The notes beneath the pieces are model-generated. The model was not told where the DNA came from. It did no database searches and saw only the letters and a program-made list of their open reading frames with translations. From Xanthobacter autotrophicus (lineage in GTDB: Bacteria > Pseudomonadota > Alphaproteobacteria > Rhizobiales > Xanthobacteraceae): a DNA stretch of 64,000 nt. Position numbers and translations under genes: made by a program. Below, one piece after another: positions 45,025 to 55,130 of the stretch. Position 1 is the stretch's first letter. Every line of letters begins with the position of its first letter. The stretch spans positions 160,650 to 224,649 of the forward strand of contig NZ_VAUP01000042.1 in NCBI RefSeq assembly GCF_005871085.1, written 5' to 3'.

Positions 45025-46215
45025 ATGTCGAACCCTGAAGTCACGCAAGGCGGCCTGCCTCTGAAAGCTGTTGCCGGCGGCGGCGCGACCTTCGCCATGG
45101 CGGCGGCGGCCGGCATCGCGGTCGCCAACATCTATTACAACCAGCCGATGCTGGCACTCATCGAGCAGGATCTGCCGGGCCGCCTCGCGGGCGCCATCCC
45201 GACGGCGACCCAGCTCGGCTATGCGATCGGTCTTTTCCTGCTGGTGCCCCTGGGCGATCTGGTGGAGCGCCGACGTCTCATCGTCGGTCAGTTCATCCTG
45301 CTCGCCGCCGCGCTGGTGCTGACGGCGCTGGCACCGAGCGCGCCGCTCATCCTGCTGGCCTCGCTTGCCGTCGGCCTGGCATCCACCGTCGCGCAGCAGA
45401 TCGTGCCCCTCGCGGCCCACATGGCGGCGCCGGAGCGGCGCGGGTCCACGGTCGGCACGGTGATGGCCGGCCTGCTCACCGGCATCCTGCTCAGCCGCAC
45501 GCTGGCGGGCTTCGTCGCCACCCACGGCGGCTGGCGGGAGATGTTCTGGCTGGCCGTCCCCATGGCCCTGGCGGCGGCTGCACTGATGGCGGCGATCCTG
45601 CCCCGCAGCGCGCCGGAGTCCACGATGAGCTACGGACGGCTGCTGCACTCCATCGCGGGCCTCTGGTTCGAGTTCCCGGCGCTGCGGCTGGCGGCGCTGA
45701 CCCAGGCCGCGCTGTTCGCAGCCTTCACCGTGTTCTGGACCATACTGGCCTTCCGGCTGGAACAGCCGCGCTTCGGGCTTGGCGCGGACGTCGCCGGGCT
45801 GTTCGGCCTCGTCGGTGCCGTCGGCATCCTGGCGGCACCCCTTGCGGGCCACTTCGCCGACAGGCATGGGCCGACGCGGGCCGTCGTCCTCGGAGCGGTG
45901 GTCACCCTGGCGTCGTGGATCGTCTTCGGCGCATGGGGCGCGCTGGCCGGCCTGGTCGTCGGCGTGATCCTGCTCGATTTCGGCATGCAGACCGCCCTCG
46001 TCTCGAACCAGCACATCGTGTTCTCCCTGCGGCCGGCGGCCCGCGGCCGGCTCAACACGGTGCTCATGGGCGCCATGTTCCTGGGCGGCGCGCTCGGTTC
46101 GGCTCTCGCGACCCTGGCCTGGGGCGCCGGAGGATGGTTCCTGGTATGCATACTCGGCACCGCCTTCGCCGCACTGGCGGCCGGTCTGCAGCTGCTGGCC
46201 TGGTCGCGGCGCTGA
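45025..46215 (+). CDS. MFS transporter, drug/sugar efflux type
   Basis: A 396-aa major-facilitator protein with 12 predicted helices. N-terminal [18 protein letters not shown] and loop [13 protein letters not shown] are typical of the YnfM/arabinose-efflux-like subgroup; the second half has [16 protein letters not shown] 45025 is chosen over the longer frame from 44968. The substrate is unknown. Neighbouring stress genes suggest export of a toxic compound, but nothing specific shows it. Confidence 0.88.
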   Translation: MSNPEVTQGGLPLKAVAGGGATFAMAAAAGIAVANIYYNQPMLALIEQDLPGRLAGAIPTATQLGYAIGLFLLVPLGDLVERRRLIVGQFILLAAALVLTALAPSAPLILLASLAVGLASTVAQQIVPLAAHMAAPERRGSTVGTVMAGLLTGILLSRTLAGFVATHGGWREMFWLAVPMALAAAALMAAILPRSAPESTMSYGRLLHSIAGLWFEFPALRLAALTQAALFAAFTVFWTILAFRLEQPRFGLGADVAGLFGLVGAVGILAAPLAGHFADRHGPTRAVVLGAVVTLASWIVFGAWGALAGLVVGVILLDFGMQTALVSNQHIVFSLRPAARGRLNTVLMGAMFLGGALGSALATLAWGAGGWFLVCILGTAFAALAAGLQLLAWSRR

Positions 46216-46702
46216 GTCGGTCCGCGCCGATCACGAGCCGCCTCTTGCGCCGACCGGCGGCAGGGATGGGGTCGCGGCCGCCTGGACGGCATTAAAATAC
46301 CGTGCGCACGAGCGTGGTCATGGCAGTTGAACCCGATGCCGGCGATCTTGCCGATATCGGCGAGCGGTACGCCCAGAGGCAGCGGTCCTTCAGCGATCGG
46401 AAGTAGAATTTTATCAATTGCTTACACTTGAACCCGAAGGCTTGGGCCGGCGAAGAAGAACCTGTGGAAGTCGCCGATGTGTTCGGCGAGGCCACGCACG
46501 GCGCTGTCACCGCGACGAGGCCGGGACGCTCCCGTCGCGCCGCGCCACCGCATTGCCGTGGGAGCAGGTCGCTCGTTCAGGCGAAGATGGTTCACGCCGC
46601 GCGTCGGCGCGCCTCTTTCCAAAGCCATGCTGGAGTTGTATCTGTTATTTCACAGCTTGTTAGCCGGATGCGCCCGGCGCTTCTACCGAGGTCGACCCGT
46701 TG
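46216..46702. other. Intergenic region with decayed sequence
   Basis: About 490 bases between the MFS and CHASE2 genes, with patches of lower G+C (46290-46440, 46630-46670). It holds the possible FAH-like fragment on the minus strand and otherwise no supported gene. It looks like a former junction where genes were lost. The CHASE2-operon promoter should be at the right end, but is not evident. Confidence 0.45.
46293..46406 (-). pseudogene. Short remnant resembling a fumarylacetoacetate hydrolase-family gene
   Basis: One minus-strand frame reads LLPIAEGPLPLGVPLADIGK followed by IAGIGFNCHDHARAHGI. This resembles the conserved N-terminal block of the FAH family (GKIVxIGLNYxDHAxE). No start codon precedes it, and downstream the resemblance ends at once. 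It is best read as a decayed fragment, with limited certainty. Confidence 0.35.
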
Positions 46703-48085
46703 GTGAAAAGTCCGTTCAGGTGGATCGGCCGGCTCACCAAGCCGGTGCTTATCGCCTGCGTCATCGGCTTCTTCTCGGCTTTCGGCCTCGCCGACCGGAT
46801 CGCGGGGTTCAGCGCCAATCTCGGCGAGAAGGACCGCATGGTGCGTTGGTCCGCCGTCCTGTCCGGCGCCACGCGCGACGCCATTCCGGTGACGCTCATC
46901 GACATCGACCCATCCACCATGGCTGCGCTCGGCCACCCCCAGAGCGCACCGCGAGAAGTCCTTGCCGGGCTGCTCTCCCTCGCCGCCGCCAAGCATGCGA
47001 GCGGCATATTCCTCGACATGGATACCTCCCGGCCTGGATCCCCCGCGGGCGACGCGGCGCTGGCCGCCGTCCTCGCCGCGTATCCGCCGGACGCGCCGCC
47101 CCTCGCCCTTGCCCGGCGCCTGGGAGCCGCCGACCAGGCCGGCAACACCATCAACGCACTGGCCGAGCAGGCGTCCGTCCTCGATGCAGCCGTGCGTGGC
47201 AAGCCGAATGTGATCTGGGCGGCGAGCGTGAGCCGCATCGACGAGGACCGTGTGGTGCGGCGCTGGCAGCTGAGCCACACCACCTGTGCGCCCGGCCCCG
47301 GCGCGACCCTGCCTTCGCCCCAACTCTTCGCCGCCGCGGTGGCGAGTGCTCACCCCCGGCCGCTTTCTGATCTGAATGCCTTCGCCGACAGCCGAACGCA
47401 AACGGCTTGCGCACCCGGCACGGCTGCCGCATCGCCCCCCGCCTGGCCTCGCAATCCCGACCAGCGCGCCGCCATCGCCTTCCTGATCCCGGATGGACCG
47501 GACCTGGCCGCTCCGCAATTCATTACGCGCGATGGCCGGCGCGTGCCGCTGTTCCGCCGGATGCCAGCGCGGGCGCTGATGTCGGCATCGGGCGCCGTGG
47601 TGTCACCGCAGGCGGTGGCCGACGACCTGCTGCGCGACCGTTTCGTTATCATCGGCGCCAGCCATGCCGAGAGCCTGGACGGCCACCTCACGCCCATCGG
47701 CTTCCTGCCGGGCGCGCTCATCGTCGCCAATGCCGTGGCGACCGCGCCCGCGGTGCTGTCCGGCCAGCCCGTCGGGCCGCTGGGCGCAACCCTGATCGCG
47801 CTGGCCCTTCTCGGGGCGCTCGTGGCGATCACCTCCCGGCTGCGGCCGCTCGCGGCGGCTCTCGCCGTCGCCGTCGCCGTGTTGGCCGCGCTGATGGCGC
47901 TCGGCCGCATCTTCGCCCCCTCCACCGCCAGCGACATTGTGCTGGCGGCGCTCGGCATGGTCGCCTTCCTCTCGACCATCGAGGGCATTCATGCCATCGG
48001 CAAGGACTGGCGCGCGCGGGGATGGCGCGCCCTGTTGAAGCCGGAGAAGCCGCCCGCCGCGCAACCAACGGAGACCATCACGTGA
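46703..48085 (+). CDS. CHASE2-domain membrane sensor without output domain
   Basis: A 460-aa protein. One N-terminal helix (about 13-32) leads to an extracytoplasmic CHASE2 sensor domain (VTLIDIDPSTMAALG near the beginning, RFVIIGASHAESLDGHLTPIG near the end), followed by three closely spaced helices (about 350-430) and a short basic tail. CHASE2 proteins usually end in a kinase or cyclase; none is present here. GTG 46703 (or TTG 46700) is the start, with GAGG upstream. The stop overlaps the FecR-like gene (GTGA), and that in turn overlaps a caspase-like gene, so the sensor may transmit to those proteins across or within the periplasm. Confidence 0.8.
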   Translation: MKSPFRWIGRLTKPVLIACVIGFFSAFGLADRIAGFSANLGEKDRMVRWSAVLSGATRDAIPVTLIDIDPSTMAALGHPQSAPREVLAGLLSLAAAKHASGIFLDMDTSRPGSPAGDAALAAVLAAYPPDAPPLALARRLGAADQAGNTINALAEQASVLDAAVRGKPNVIWAASVSRIDEDRVVRRWQLSHTTCAPGPGATLPSPQLFAAAVASAHPRPLSDLNAFADSRTQTACAPGTAAASPPAWPRNPDQRAAIAFLIPDGPDLAAPQFITRDGRRVPLFRRMPARALMSASGAVVSPQAVADDLLRDRFVIIGASHAESLDGHLTPIGFLPGALIVANAVATAPAVLSGQPVGPLGATLIALALLGALVAITSRLRPLAAALAVAVAVLAALMALGRIFAPSTASDIVLAALGMVAFLSTIEGIHAIGKDWRARGWRALLKPEKPPAAQPTETIT

Positions 48086-48984
48086 CGCGTGCTGCCCCGC
48101 TGCTCCCCGCATTGCGCCACGCATTGGCGGCCCTGCTCGTGCTTGTCGCCGTCATGCCGGCGATGGCGCGTGATGCCGACATGCGCACCCCTGCGGGCTA
48201 CATCGTCGGCATGGAACTGCCGGCCACCGATCCGGGTATGGCGGCCCATGTGCAGCGCGAGGGGCAAAAGATGCCCGTGCAGATCGGCGGTGCGCTGTTC
48301 GACGGCGACGAGGTGGTGGTCCGCGATGCCGGTGCGGCGGTCACCATCGAGACAGTGAACGATCGCCAATTGCGGGTCGATGCCACGCACTCTCCGCATC
48401 GTGTGACCGGTGCGCTCCCCTCCGGAGGACGCTTCAGCGCCCTTGCCGCGATGATCGGCGAGCTGTTCGAAAGCAAGCCGGCGGCGCGCACCGTCAATCT
48501 CATTGGCCGCAACGACGAAACCCTGCGGCTGCAGATGGGCCGTGGCGCAGCCCAGCGCATGGTGCCGGGAACCCGCCTGTGGCTGGGCTGGCAAGGCGGC
48601 GCGGCGCCCTTCACCATCGAGATCCGCGCTCCCGGGGAGGGAGGGGCCGTGCTCTCCGCCACTCCGGCGACCGGGCGCTCCGCCGCCCTGACGCTGCCGT
48701 CCACGGCCTCGGGCCCGCTGGTGCTGGAGGTCCGCGACAGTGCGGACGAGGCGGTGCAGGTGGGCCTCCTGGCCCAAGCCGACCCGCCACCCGTCCCCGC
48801 CTGGATCAGCGAAGGCGCGCCCACGCCAGCCTTCGGGCAGGTGGCGAGCGCGCTTTGGCTGCTTGAGCGCAAGCCGGCGGAATGGGACCTGCAGGCAGCG
48901 GCGCTCGCGGCCGACGCGGGACATTACGCGGCCGCCGAGGAACTGCTTCGCCGCCTCGCCGAAGGCTGGAAGCCGAAGCGATGA
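48082..48984 (+). CDS. Exported FecR-like domain protein
   Basis: A 300-aa protein with a Sec signal peptide (ALAALLVLVAVMPAMA). The mature start has a FecR-like beta domain (GGALFDGDEVVVRDAGAAVT, then RQLRVDATHSPHRV), followed by a second beta region and a C-terminal helical pair like a TPR (ALWLLERKPAEWDLQ, HYAAAEELLRRLAEG). GTG 48082 is the start, overlapping the CHASE2 stop; the end overlaps the caspase-like gene by four bases. It may act as a periplasmic ligand or regulator of the protease encoded next. There is no sigma factor or TonB receptor nearby, so classical Fec signalling is unlikely. Confidence 0.7.
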   Translation: MTRAAPLLPALRHALAALLVLVAVMPAMARDADMRTPAGYIVGMELPATDPGMAAHVQREGQKMPVQIGGALFDGDEVVVRDAGAAVTIETVNDRQLRVDATHSPHRVTGALPSGGRFSALAAMIGELFESKPAARTVNLIGRNDETLRLQMGRGAAQRMVPGTRLWLGWQGGAAPFTIEIRAPGEGGAVLSATPATGRSAALTLPSTASGPLVLEVRDSADEAVQVGLLAQADPPPVPAWISEGAPTPAFGQVASALWLLERKPAEWDLQAAALAADAGHYAAAEELLRRLAEGWKPKR

Positions 48985-51128
48985 GGCCGGCGCACCGCGC
49001 CGCGCTGGCGCTGCTCGTAGCCCTCGGCTGCAGCATCGCGGCCGAGGGTGCCACGGCAAGGACGCTGGCGCTCCTTGTGGGCGTCTCGGACTATCCAGCC
49101 CTTCCGGCCGACAGGCAGCTGAAGGCCCCGGCCAACGACGTGCGCCGCATGCAGCTTGCGCTTAAGACCCGCGGCGTCGCGCCGGAGGACGTCGTGGTGC
49201 TGGCCGACGGCGTCGAAGGCACCGCCGGCTCCCCTACCCGCGCTGCCATACTTGCCGGCCTGGAGCGCCTGGCCGGCGCGGCGCAGAAAGGCGACCTCGT
49301 CATCTTCTACGCCTCGGGCCACGGCACCCGCCAGCCCTCGCGTACCGCCCTGAAGGTGGACGGGCTCGACCAGGTGTTCCTGCCCCGCGACGCCGCGCCG
49401 CCCAAGGCGGGCGAAGCGCGCAACCAGTTCGAGAACGCCATCGCCGGACCGGATTTCGGCGCGCGCCTCGACGCCATCCGCAGCCGCGGCGCGGACGTCT
49501 GGTTCATCCTGGACAGCTGCTTCTCCGGCTCGGCCTCGCGCGCCGTGGGCGACGGGGTCCATGACAAGAAGATCTCGCTCGAGGACATCGGCCTGTCCAC
49601 CTCAAGCGCCATGACGCCCGAGAAGACCACGGTGCTGGCGGATTTTGCGCCGGACTTGCCACCGGGGTCGGGGAGGCTCACCGCCTTCTACGCGTCGCAG
49701 CCCAACGAGACGGCCCGGGAAGTGGCGCTGCCGCCGGGCGCGCCCATGGAAAGACGGGTCTGGGGCTCCATCTTCACAACCGCCCTCGCCGACGTGCTGC
49801 AACGCACGCCGGCGCTCAGCTATCGCCAGTTGATGGTGGAGACCGGCCGCGTGCTGCGCGCCGATGCCGCCTTCCAGGCGCGGCAGACGCCGAGCTTTGA
49901 AGGCGACGGCATGGACGGCCCAGTGCCCGGCGGCGGCACGGCGACTGCCGAGAACGGTTCAACATGGCGGGTTGGGGCCGGCATCCTCCATGCCGGCCAG
50001 ATCGAGGGCGTGGAGACCGGCGCACTCGTCGCGCTTTATGACAGCGCGGCGCAGCCGGCCGGCAAGCCCTCCGGCCATGCCATGGTCGAGGAGGTGGAAG
50101 CGACCCGCGCCCGGCTCGTGGCGCTCAAGCCTGGCTGTGTGCCGGCCCGCACCCGCTGTCCCACGGTGCCAGGCTCGGCGGTTCTGGACAAGGCCGCCTA
50201 TGCCCGTCTGGCGCGCCCCGCGCCCCAGGCCGCCTTCACCATCTCGCGCCCGCGTCCATGGCCCCGCCGCGGAGCGCCCGACGCAGCGCAGGAGGCGCGG
50301 CTGCACCAGGCTTTCCAGGCCGCCCTCTCCGGACCGCTGAAGGACGTGGCGCGGCTGGATGATGCCGCGCCAGCGCTGGTGGCGTGGATGACCGGCGACG
50401 GCCTGCGCTTCATGCCCGACGGCCTCGACCCCCTGGCGATGGAGGCCGGCCCGCTCGCCGCGATCACACCCGAAACGGACACCGATAGCGCCACCACGGC
50501 AATCGCCCGCGCGGTGCTGCGCGCGCGTCAGCTGTTACGGCTGCAAGCACTAACCGCCGCAAGCGCCGGCCGCGACCTCGACCTCTCGACGGAGGTCAGG
50601 CGCTTCGGCCTCGACCCGACGGCGCGGCAATGCGCATTCAAGGGCACACCCGCCACGGTGGCCGAGGATGGGTCCGTAGCCGTCTGCGACAAGGTGCAAG
50701 TGGCGGTGCAGAACCGCAGCACCCGTCCGGTGCTGGCCGCCATCTTCTTTCTCGACGATGCCTGGAACCTGATGGCGCGCCGGCCCACCTGTCCGGTTGG
50801 CCTCACCGTCTCCGACCGGCTGGAGCCGGGGCGGCGACTGGTCTTCGAGGTGCCTTACCATCCCCGCGCCATTGTGCCGGGGCACGCGCCGGGCACCAGC
50901 AACGGGGTGTTCGTCGTAGGCGTTCCGTTCATCGAAGGAGAGACGGACCTGCCCTCCCTCTGCGCCCTGACGGGCTTTAACGACCTCGCCGGCCAGGCGA
51001 CGCGCGGTGACGAGGGCACCGGCCTCGACGACCTCGTGGACGGCACGACGCGCGGCGGGCGGCTGCCGCTGGAAAGCGCCAGCCTATCCTTCGCCTTCTG
51101 GCCCGTCAGCCAGCCGGTCAAGCCGTAG
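48981..51128 (+). CDS. Exported caspase-like (C14) protease A
   Basis: A 715-aa protein. After a signal peptide (LALLVALGCSIAAEGATA) comes a caspase/metacaspase domain: RTLALLVGVSDYP, catalytic His114 in IFYASGHGT and Cys180 in WFILDSCFSG. The rest (about 330-715) contains a possible beta domain and a C-terminal region with paired cysteines and FFLDDAWNLMARRPTCPVG. That region resembles the C-terminal part of protease B encoded at 56818-59160 (FFLDPLGGIDVP). Metacaspases cut after Arg/Lys. Export to the periplasm is predicted. It is the last gene of the CHASE2-FecR operon. Confidence 0.85.
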   Translation: MRPAHRAALALLVALGCSIAAEGATARTLALLVGVSDYPALPADRQLKAPANDVRRMQLALKTRGVAPEDVVVLADGVEGTAGSPTRAAILAGLERLAGAAQKGDLVIFYASGHGTRQPSRTALKVDGLDQVFLPRDAAPPKAGEARNQFENAIAGPDFGARLDAIRSRGADVWFILDSCFSGSASRAVGDGVHDKKISLEDIGLSTSSAMTPEKTTVLADFAPDLPPGSGRLTAFYASQPNETAREVALPPGAPMERRVWGSIFTTALADVLQRTPALSYRQLMVETGRVLRADAAFQARQTPSFEGDGMDGPVPGGGTATAENGSTWRVGAGILHAGQIEGVETGALVALYDSAAQPAGKPSGHAMVEEVEATRARLVALKPGCVPARTRCPTVPGSAVLDKAAYARLARPAPQAAFTISRPRPWPRRGAPDAAQEARLHQAFQAALSGPLKDVARLDDAAPALVAWMTGDGLRFMPDGLDPLAMEAGPLAAITPETDTDSATTAIARAVLRARQLLRLQALTAASAGRDLDLSTEVRRFGLDPTARQCAFKGTPATVAEDGSVAVCDKVQVAVQNRSTRPVLAAIFFLDDAWNLMARRPTCPVGLTVSDRLEPGRRLVFEVPYHPRAIVPGHAPGTSNGVFVVGVPFIEGETDLPSLCALTGFNDLAGQATRGDEGTGLDDLVDGTTRGGRLPLESASLSFAFWPVSQPVKP

Positions 51129-51162
51129 GACCGCGCGGCGCGGGGACATCGTCCACCAAACA

Positions 51163-51177
51163 CCGGTCAGGGACCGG
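51163..51177. terminator. Short inverted repeat between convergent protease genes
   Basis: CCGGTC (51163-51168) pairs with GACCGG (51172-51177) over a three-base loop, between the caspase-like A and trypsin-like genes. The stem is short and no T-run follows. Confidence 0.3.
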
Positions 51178-51233
51178 GGCCGATGGCGCAGGGCGAGGCC
51201 GGCACGATCCGGTTGCGCGGCCTTGCCGCCGGC

Positions 51234-52487
51234 TCAGCGCCGCGCTTGCGGATTGGCCGGCGCCGCCGGGGGCGGGCTCGGCGGGGCGATGGATGCCTTG
51301 ATCCAGTCGATATAGAGGGCAAGGCGGGTGTAGACGCCGGGAAACTCGGCATGGCCGCAGCCGATGCCGAAGCTGACGATGCCCACCTGCACGAGCGACC
51401 CGTCGTCCTTGCGGCTGAGGATGGGGCCGCCGGAATCGCCCTGGCAGGTATCCACCCCATCCACCGCGGCGCCGGCGCAGAACATCTGCGGCGTCACCAC
51501 GCCGCCAATCTGCGGTAGCTGTTGCTCCAGCGTCCGGCGCGCCGCCGGCGTGAGGTTGAACACGTAGCTCAGGTCCTCCAGCGCCCGGCGCGCATCGGGC
51601 GAGCCGACCAGCGCAGAGGTGAGGACGCGGTTGCAGCGGTTGCGGTCCACCGCGGTCAGACGGGTTTCAAGGAGATCGGGCGAGGGGCGCCCACCCTCGG
51701 AGGTGGTGCCCCAGCCGATGATGCGAAGCTCGGCCTGTTCGGGCAAAACGGCGGGCTCGGTGTCCCGCGTCACCACCGTCACCTGCTGCACCTTCACGCC
51801 GCGCTTGGGCGCGCGCTCCAGTTCCACCAGGGCAATGTCGTTGACGTTGGTGCCCGTCACGTATTTCGGATGGGCGACGATGCGCTTGATCGGGATCCAG
51901 TCACGCTCGTCGTCTTCGGCCAGAAGGCTGGTATTGCCCACATGGACGACCAGGTTCTTGGTGCTGCGCAGTCCCTCCACCTTGCCGCCCGCGCCCTCCA
52001 CGAAACAATGGGCCGCGGAGAGGATCCAGCGCGAGGTGAGCACGGTGCCCCCGCACATGGGGGAAAAGCCGGTGACCTTGCCGTTGGTGGTGGCGACGCG
52101 GAGAATTGCAGCCTGGAACGGATAGGAGCCCGGCGTCGCCTCCGTGCCACCAACGATCTTCTCGTTGGTGCCCCGCTTCAGCAGGCCGCCGGACTTCACG
52201 GCGACCCCGGCGGCGGTATAGGGCAGCGAGCGCGGATCGTCCGCCCGGGGCCGGCGATCCGCCGCCAGTTCGGCCGGACCGACGTCATCCGACGCCGGCA
52301 GGGTGGCCGGGCGCGCGCCGGCGGTGCCGGACGCCTGCGGGAGCAGAAGCTGATCGCCGGGCGCGGATGTCTGGGCCTGGGGCCCTTCCGCCTGCGCGAC
52401 GACGGTGCCGCCGATGAGACATGCGGCGAACGCGAGGAGCCGGAGGCCCTCCCTGGAGGCGTGGGATCGAGACGACTGGAGTTGCAT
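51234..52487 (-). CDS. Exported trypsin-like serine protease (S1)
   Basis: A 417-aa protein with a signal peptide (LLAFAACLIGGTVVAQAEG), a pro-region of about 90 residues, and an S1 domain that begins with the zymogen-like junction KIVGGTEATPGSYPFQAAI. The triad is intact: SAAHCF (His near 159), NDIALVEL (Asp near 216) and CQGDSGGP (Ser near 348), with cysteines in animal-trypsin-like places. The presence of IVGG after Lys suggests activation by cleavage at a basic residue, just the specificity expected of the neighbouring caspase-like proteases. ATG 52487 is the likely start. The C-terminus is Pro/Ala-rich. Confidence 0.93.
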   Translation of the reverse strand: MQLQSSRSHASREGLRLLAFAACLIGGTVVAQAEGPQAQTSAPGDQLLLPQASGTAGARPATLPASDDVGPAELAADRRPRADDPRSLPYTAAGVAVKSGGLLKRGTNEKIVGGTEATPGSYPFQAAILRVATTNGKVTGFSPMCGGTVLTSRWILSAAHCFVEGAGGKVEGLRSTKNLVVHVGNTSLLAEDDERDWIPIKRIVAHPKYVTGTNVNDIALVELERAPKRGVKVQQVTVVTRDTEPAVLPEQAELRIIGWGTTSEGGRPSPDLLETRLTAVDRNRCNRVLTSALVGSPDARRALEDLSYVFNLTPAARRTLEQQLPQIGGVVTPQMFCAGAAVDGVDTCQGDSGGPILSRKDDGSLVQVGIVSFGIGCGHAEFPGVYTRLALYIDWIKASIAPPSPPPAAPANPQARR

Positions 52488-52715
52488 GGGAACCACTCTG
52501 TGAGGAGGGGGAAGAGGAACTGCAAGGCCGGCATCCCGGCTCCGAGAAGCCGCATTGCTAGGGTGGGCGACGCGGGAAAAGAGGATCGACCCTGATAATG
52601 TCGGCCCGCGCGCACCGCGTGATGCGGCCTGTCCGCCGGACCGGAACGGGCCAGCCCAGCTCCCGCGACGAAGGCTGTTGGACGGCCGCGCCGATCCGGA
52701 TCGAATTGTGCGCGA

Positions 52716-55130
52716 TCATGGCTGCACCACCAAGCGGCTGCCCTGCCAGTCCGCGCCCACGAGCGCCTCCAGGAGCTTGCGGTCCTCGCGCTCGGTTTCG
52801 GTATCGCTCGTGGGTGGCCGAGGCGCGCTCAGGGCATCTCGGGCTACCCGCCGCGCCCGCGCGCCGTCGCCCAGGCCGTGATAGGCAAAGGCTTGCGCAC
52901 GCAGGATCCGCGGCACCAGGTCCCGATCGGCTCTCACCCGCAGACGCGCGCGCTCCAGCAGGGTCGAAAGGGTGCGCACCGTGTTGCCGTCCGGCGCGTA
53001 ATAGGCTTCCAGATTGGCGAGCCCCAACCGGTCGGAAATGGCCTTCTCCTCGCCGTCCACCATGGTATTGCTGCGCGCGAGAACATGGGTCTCGTAGGTC
53101 TTGCGGGCATCGTCCATGCGGCCGAGGGCTGCGTAGAGGCCGGCCAGGTCGCGGGCCGGCGTAACGACCATCCAGGTGCCGCCCTTGCCGGCCGCCACAA
53201 GGCGCGCGAGGGCGCCCTCGCCGAGGTGCAGAGCCAGATCGGTGTCGCCGTCGTCGAAGGCGATGAAGGCGCGCTTCAGGTCGAGCCGCACCCGTGCGCC
53301 AAGACCGACCTGTCCGCCCGCCTCGGCCAGCTTCGCAGCCTCCGCCACCAGCGCGCGGACCAGACTGCTGTCGGCCTGGTCCAGGGCCATGTCCAGGAGC
53401 AACTCGATGCGCCGCGTTTCCTCGCCCGGTCGCGCCGCGACGATCTCGTAGGCCTCCCGCGTCAGCCGTGCCGAAAGAGCCGGGTTCGTGGGCGCGACGA
53501 TGCCGGACCGGACCACCAGCAGATTCACCAATGCGACATCGCGCCCCTCCGGCGCGGCGCGGATCTCTCGGATCGCCTCCTCAGCCAGCGCATCGGCACC
53601 GGCGCTGTCGCCCCACCAGACCTCCAACGCATTCACCCAGCCGCCAAGCGCCTCATCGTGCCGCGGGTCGCTCGCGGGCAGCCGCCGCGCCAGCCGCCCC
53701 ATGAACTCCACAGCCGCGGCGTAGCTGGGAACGACGAAGTCCTCCACCCCGGCATATTCCACGACGGTCAGGCGCTCGATGGTGTCGAAGGCGGCAAGGT
53801 CGATGGTTGCGATCTGGCGTTCCACCTCTGCCCACTGGGCCTCGGCGAAGCGCAACAGCGTGCTTCCCACAGCGATGCGGGCGCTCTCGATCCGCAGCAG
53901 CGCAGCGGTGAGCCGCCGCTGCAGCGCCGGCGGATCGGCGACAGACAGCGACCCGCCGGCCTCGGCGAGGCCCGCCAGGAGCACCTCGCGCTGAAGCGCG
54001 ATCATGCGCCGTGCCAGGTCAGGCGCGCCAGCCCGGAGGGCGCGCCTGGCAATGTGGCCGCAAGTCTGTGCCAACTGCAGGTCGTAGGTGCCGCCATCGA
54101 TGGCGCTGCGGGCAGCACGGGCCCCGACCATGGCCGCGGACGTCACCTCGCCCGTATAAGCGAGATAGTTGGCGATGAGTTCGGCGCTGACGCGCAACTG
54201 CGGATCGCTGGCCTGCCGATGCAGCAGACGTACGACCAGCAGGTCCCGCGCCGCATCGTAACGATCGGCCCGCAACGACGCACGGGGCACGTCGCTGATG
54301 AGGCGGTCCAGGATCGCGTCCGCCGCCGCTGCGTCACCGCGCGCGACGGCGAGATCCGCGCTCCGCCGACATGCCGCCATCTGCGCCGACTCCAGCCCGG
54401 CATGTCCCGTGCAGTCCTCGAGCCGCGCCGGCAGCAGGTCGCGGCGCGCCTCCGCGTCACCCTCAGCCTCGCCGATGAGCCGATCGAGCTTGCGGACATC
54501 GCCCGCATTGATATGGCCCTGGTCCGCCAGCACGCGGGCGCGGCGCAGGAAGACGAGAGCGATCTCGGGCCGTCCGTCGCCCTGCAGCCGTTGACCCATG
54601 AGCGCGGCGGCCTGGGCCTCCAGCTCCTCCAGGTCGGAGGACGGCGGGCCGACCCGGCGCGCGCGCTGTGCCGCCGCCAGCACGTGCGCGAGAGCGAAGA
54701 CCTGCCCGTCGCGTCCGTCGCGGCTGCCATAAGCCGCGGCCAAAGAGAATTCGGCCAGCACCGTATCGGGCGCATCCAGAGGCGCGACCTGATAGTTCAG
54801 GATCGCCGAATGGGCGTTCCCATCGATCTCGATGGCGCGATCCTTCAACTCATGGCCCACGTATCCGATGAGGTCGTAGAGCCGGATCAGCTGATGGGGA
54901 TCTCCTGCATCCTCCAGGGGACGGCGCAACGCCTCCAGCAGCGCCCTGGCCTCGCCAGGCCTGTCCGCGCCCAGCAGCCGGTAGACGTCGTCCAGCTGGT
55001 CGACCAGAGCCGCCCCTTGCGTCTCCGGGGCGGGCGACTGCGGTGCCGCGGCCGACGCCCAGGCCTTGGCGGGACTGGCGATGAGAAGGCTCGCGACCAG
55101 CACCGGGGCGAGGCAACGGCGGAGACTCAT
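52716..55130 (-). CDS. Exported helical-repeat protein of the CHAT cluster
   Basis: An 804-aa protein with a signal peptide (MSLRRCLAPVLVASLLIASP) and alpha-helical repeats throughout, TPR-like in spacing (for example DARKTYETHVLARSNTM and LARRMIALQREVLLAGLAEAG). Such repeat proteins usually accompany CHAT proteases as adaptor or substrate; TPR and CHAT domains are often fused in one chain. ATG 55130 overlaps the CHAT gene stop by four bases. It may hold the protease or its target in the periplasm. No catalytic motif is seen. Confidence 0.7.
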   Translation of the reverse strand: MSLRRCLAPVLVASLLIASPAKAWASAAAPQSPAPETQGAALVDQLDDVYRLLGADRPGEARALLEALRRPLEDAGDPHQLIRLYDLIGYVGHELKDRAIEIDGNAHSAILNYQVAPLDAPDTVLAEFSLAAAYGSRDGRDGQVFALAHVLAAAQRARRVGPPSSDLEELEAQAAALMGQRLQGDGRPEIALVFLRRARVLADQGHINAGDVRKLDRLIGEAEGDAEARRDLLPARLEDCTGHAGLESAQMAACRRSADLAVARGDAAAADAILDRLISDVPRASLRADRYDAARDLLVVRLLHRQASDPQLRVSAELIANYLAYTGEVTSAAMVGARAARSAIDGGTYDLQLAQTCGHIARRALRAGAPDLARRMIALQREVLLAGLAEAGGSLSVADPPALQRRLTAALLRIESARIAVGSTLLRFAEAQWAEVERQIATIDLAAFDTIERLTVVEYAGVEDFVVPSYAAAVEFMGRLARRLPASDPRHDEALGGWVNALEVWWGDSAGADALAEEAIREIRAAPEGRDVALVNLLVVRSGIVAPTNPALSARLTREAYEIVAARPGEETRRIELLLDMALDQADSSLVRALVAEAAKLAEAGGQVGLGARVRLDLKRAFIAFDDGDTDLALHLGEGALARLVAAGKGGTWMVVTPARDLAGLYAALGRMDDARKTYETHVLARSNTMVDGEEKAISDRLGLANLEAYYAPDGNTVRTLSTLLERARLRVRADRDLVPRILRAQAFAYHGLGDGARARRVARDALSAPRPPTSDTETEREDRKLLEALVGADWQGSRLVVQP

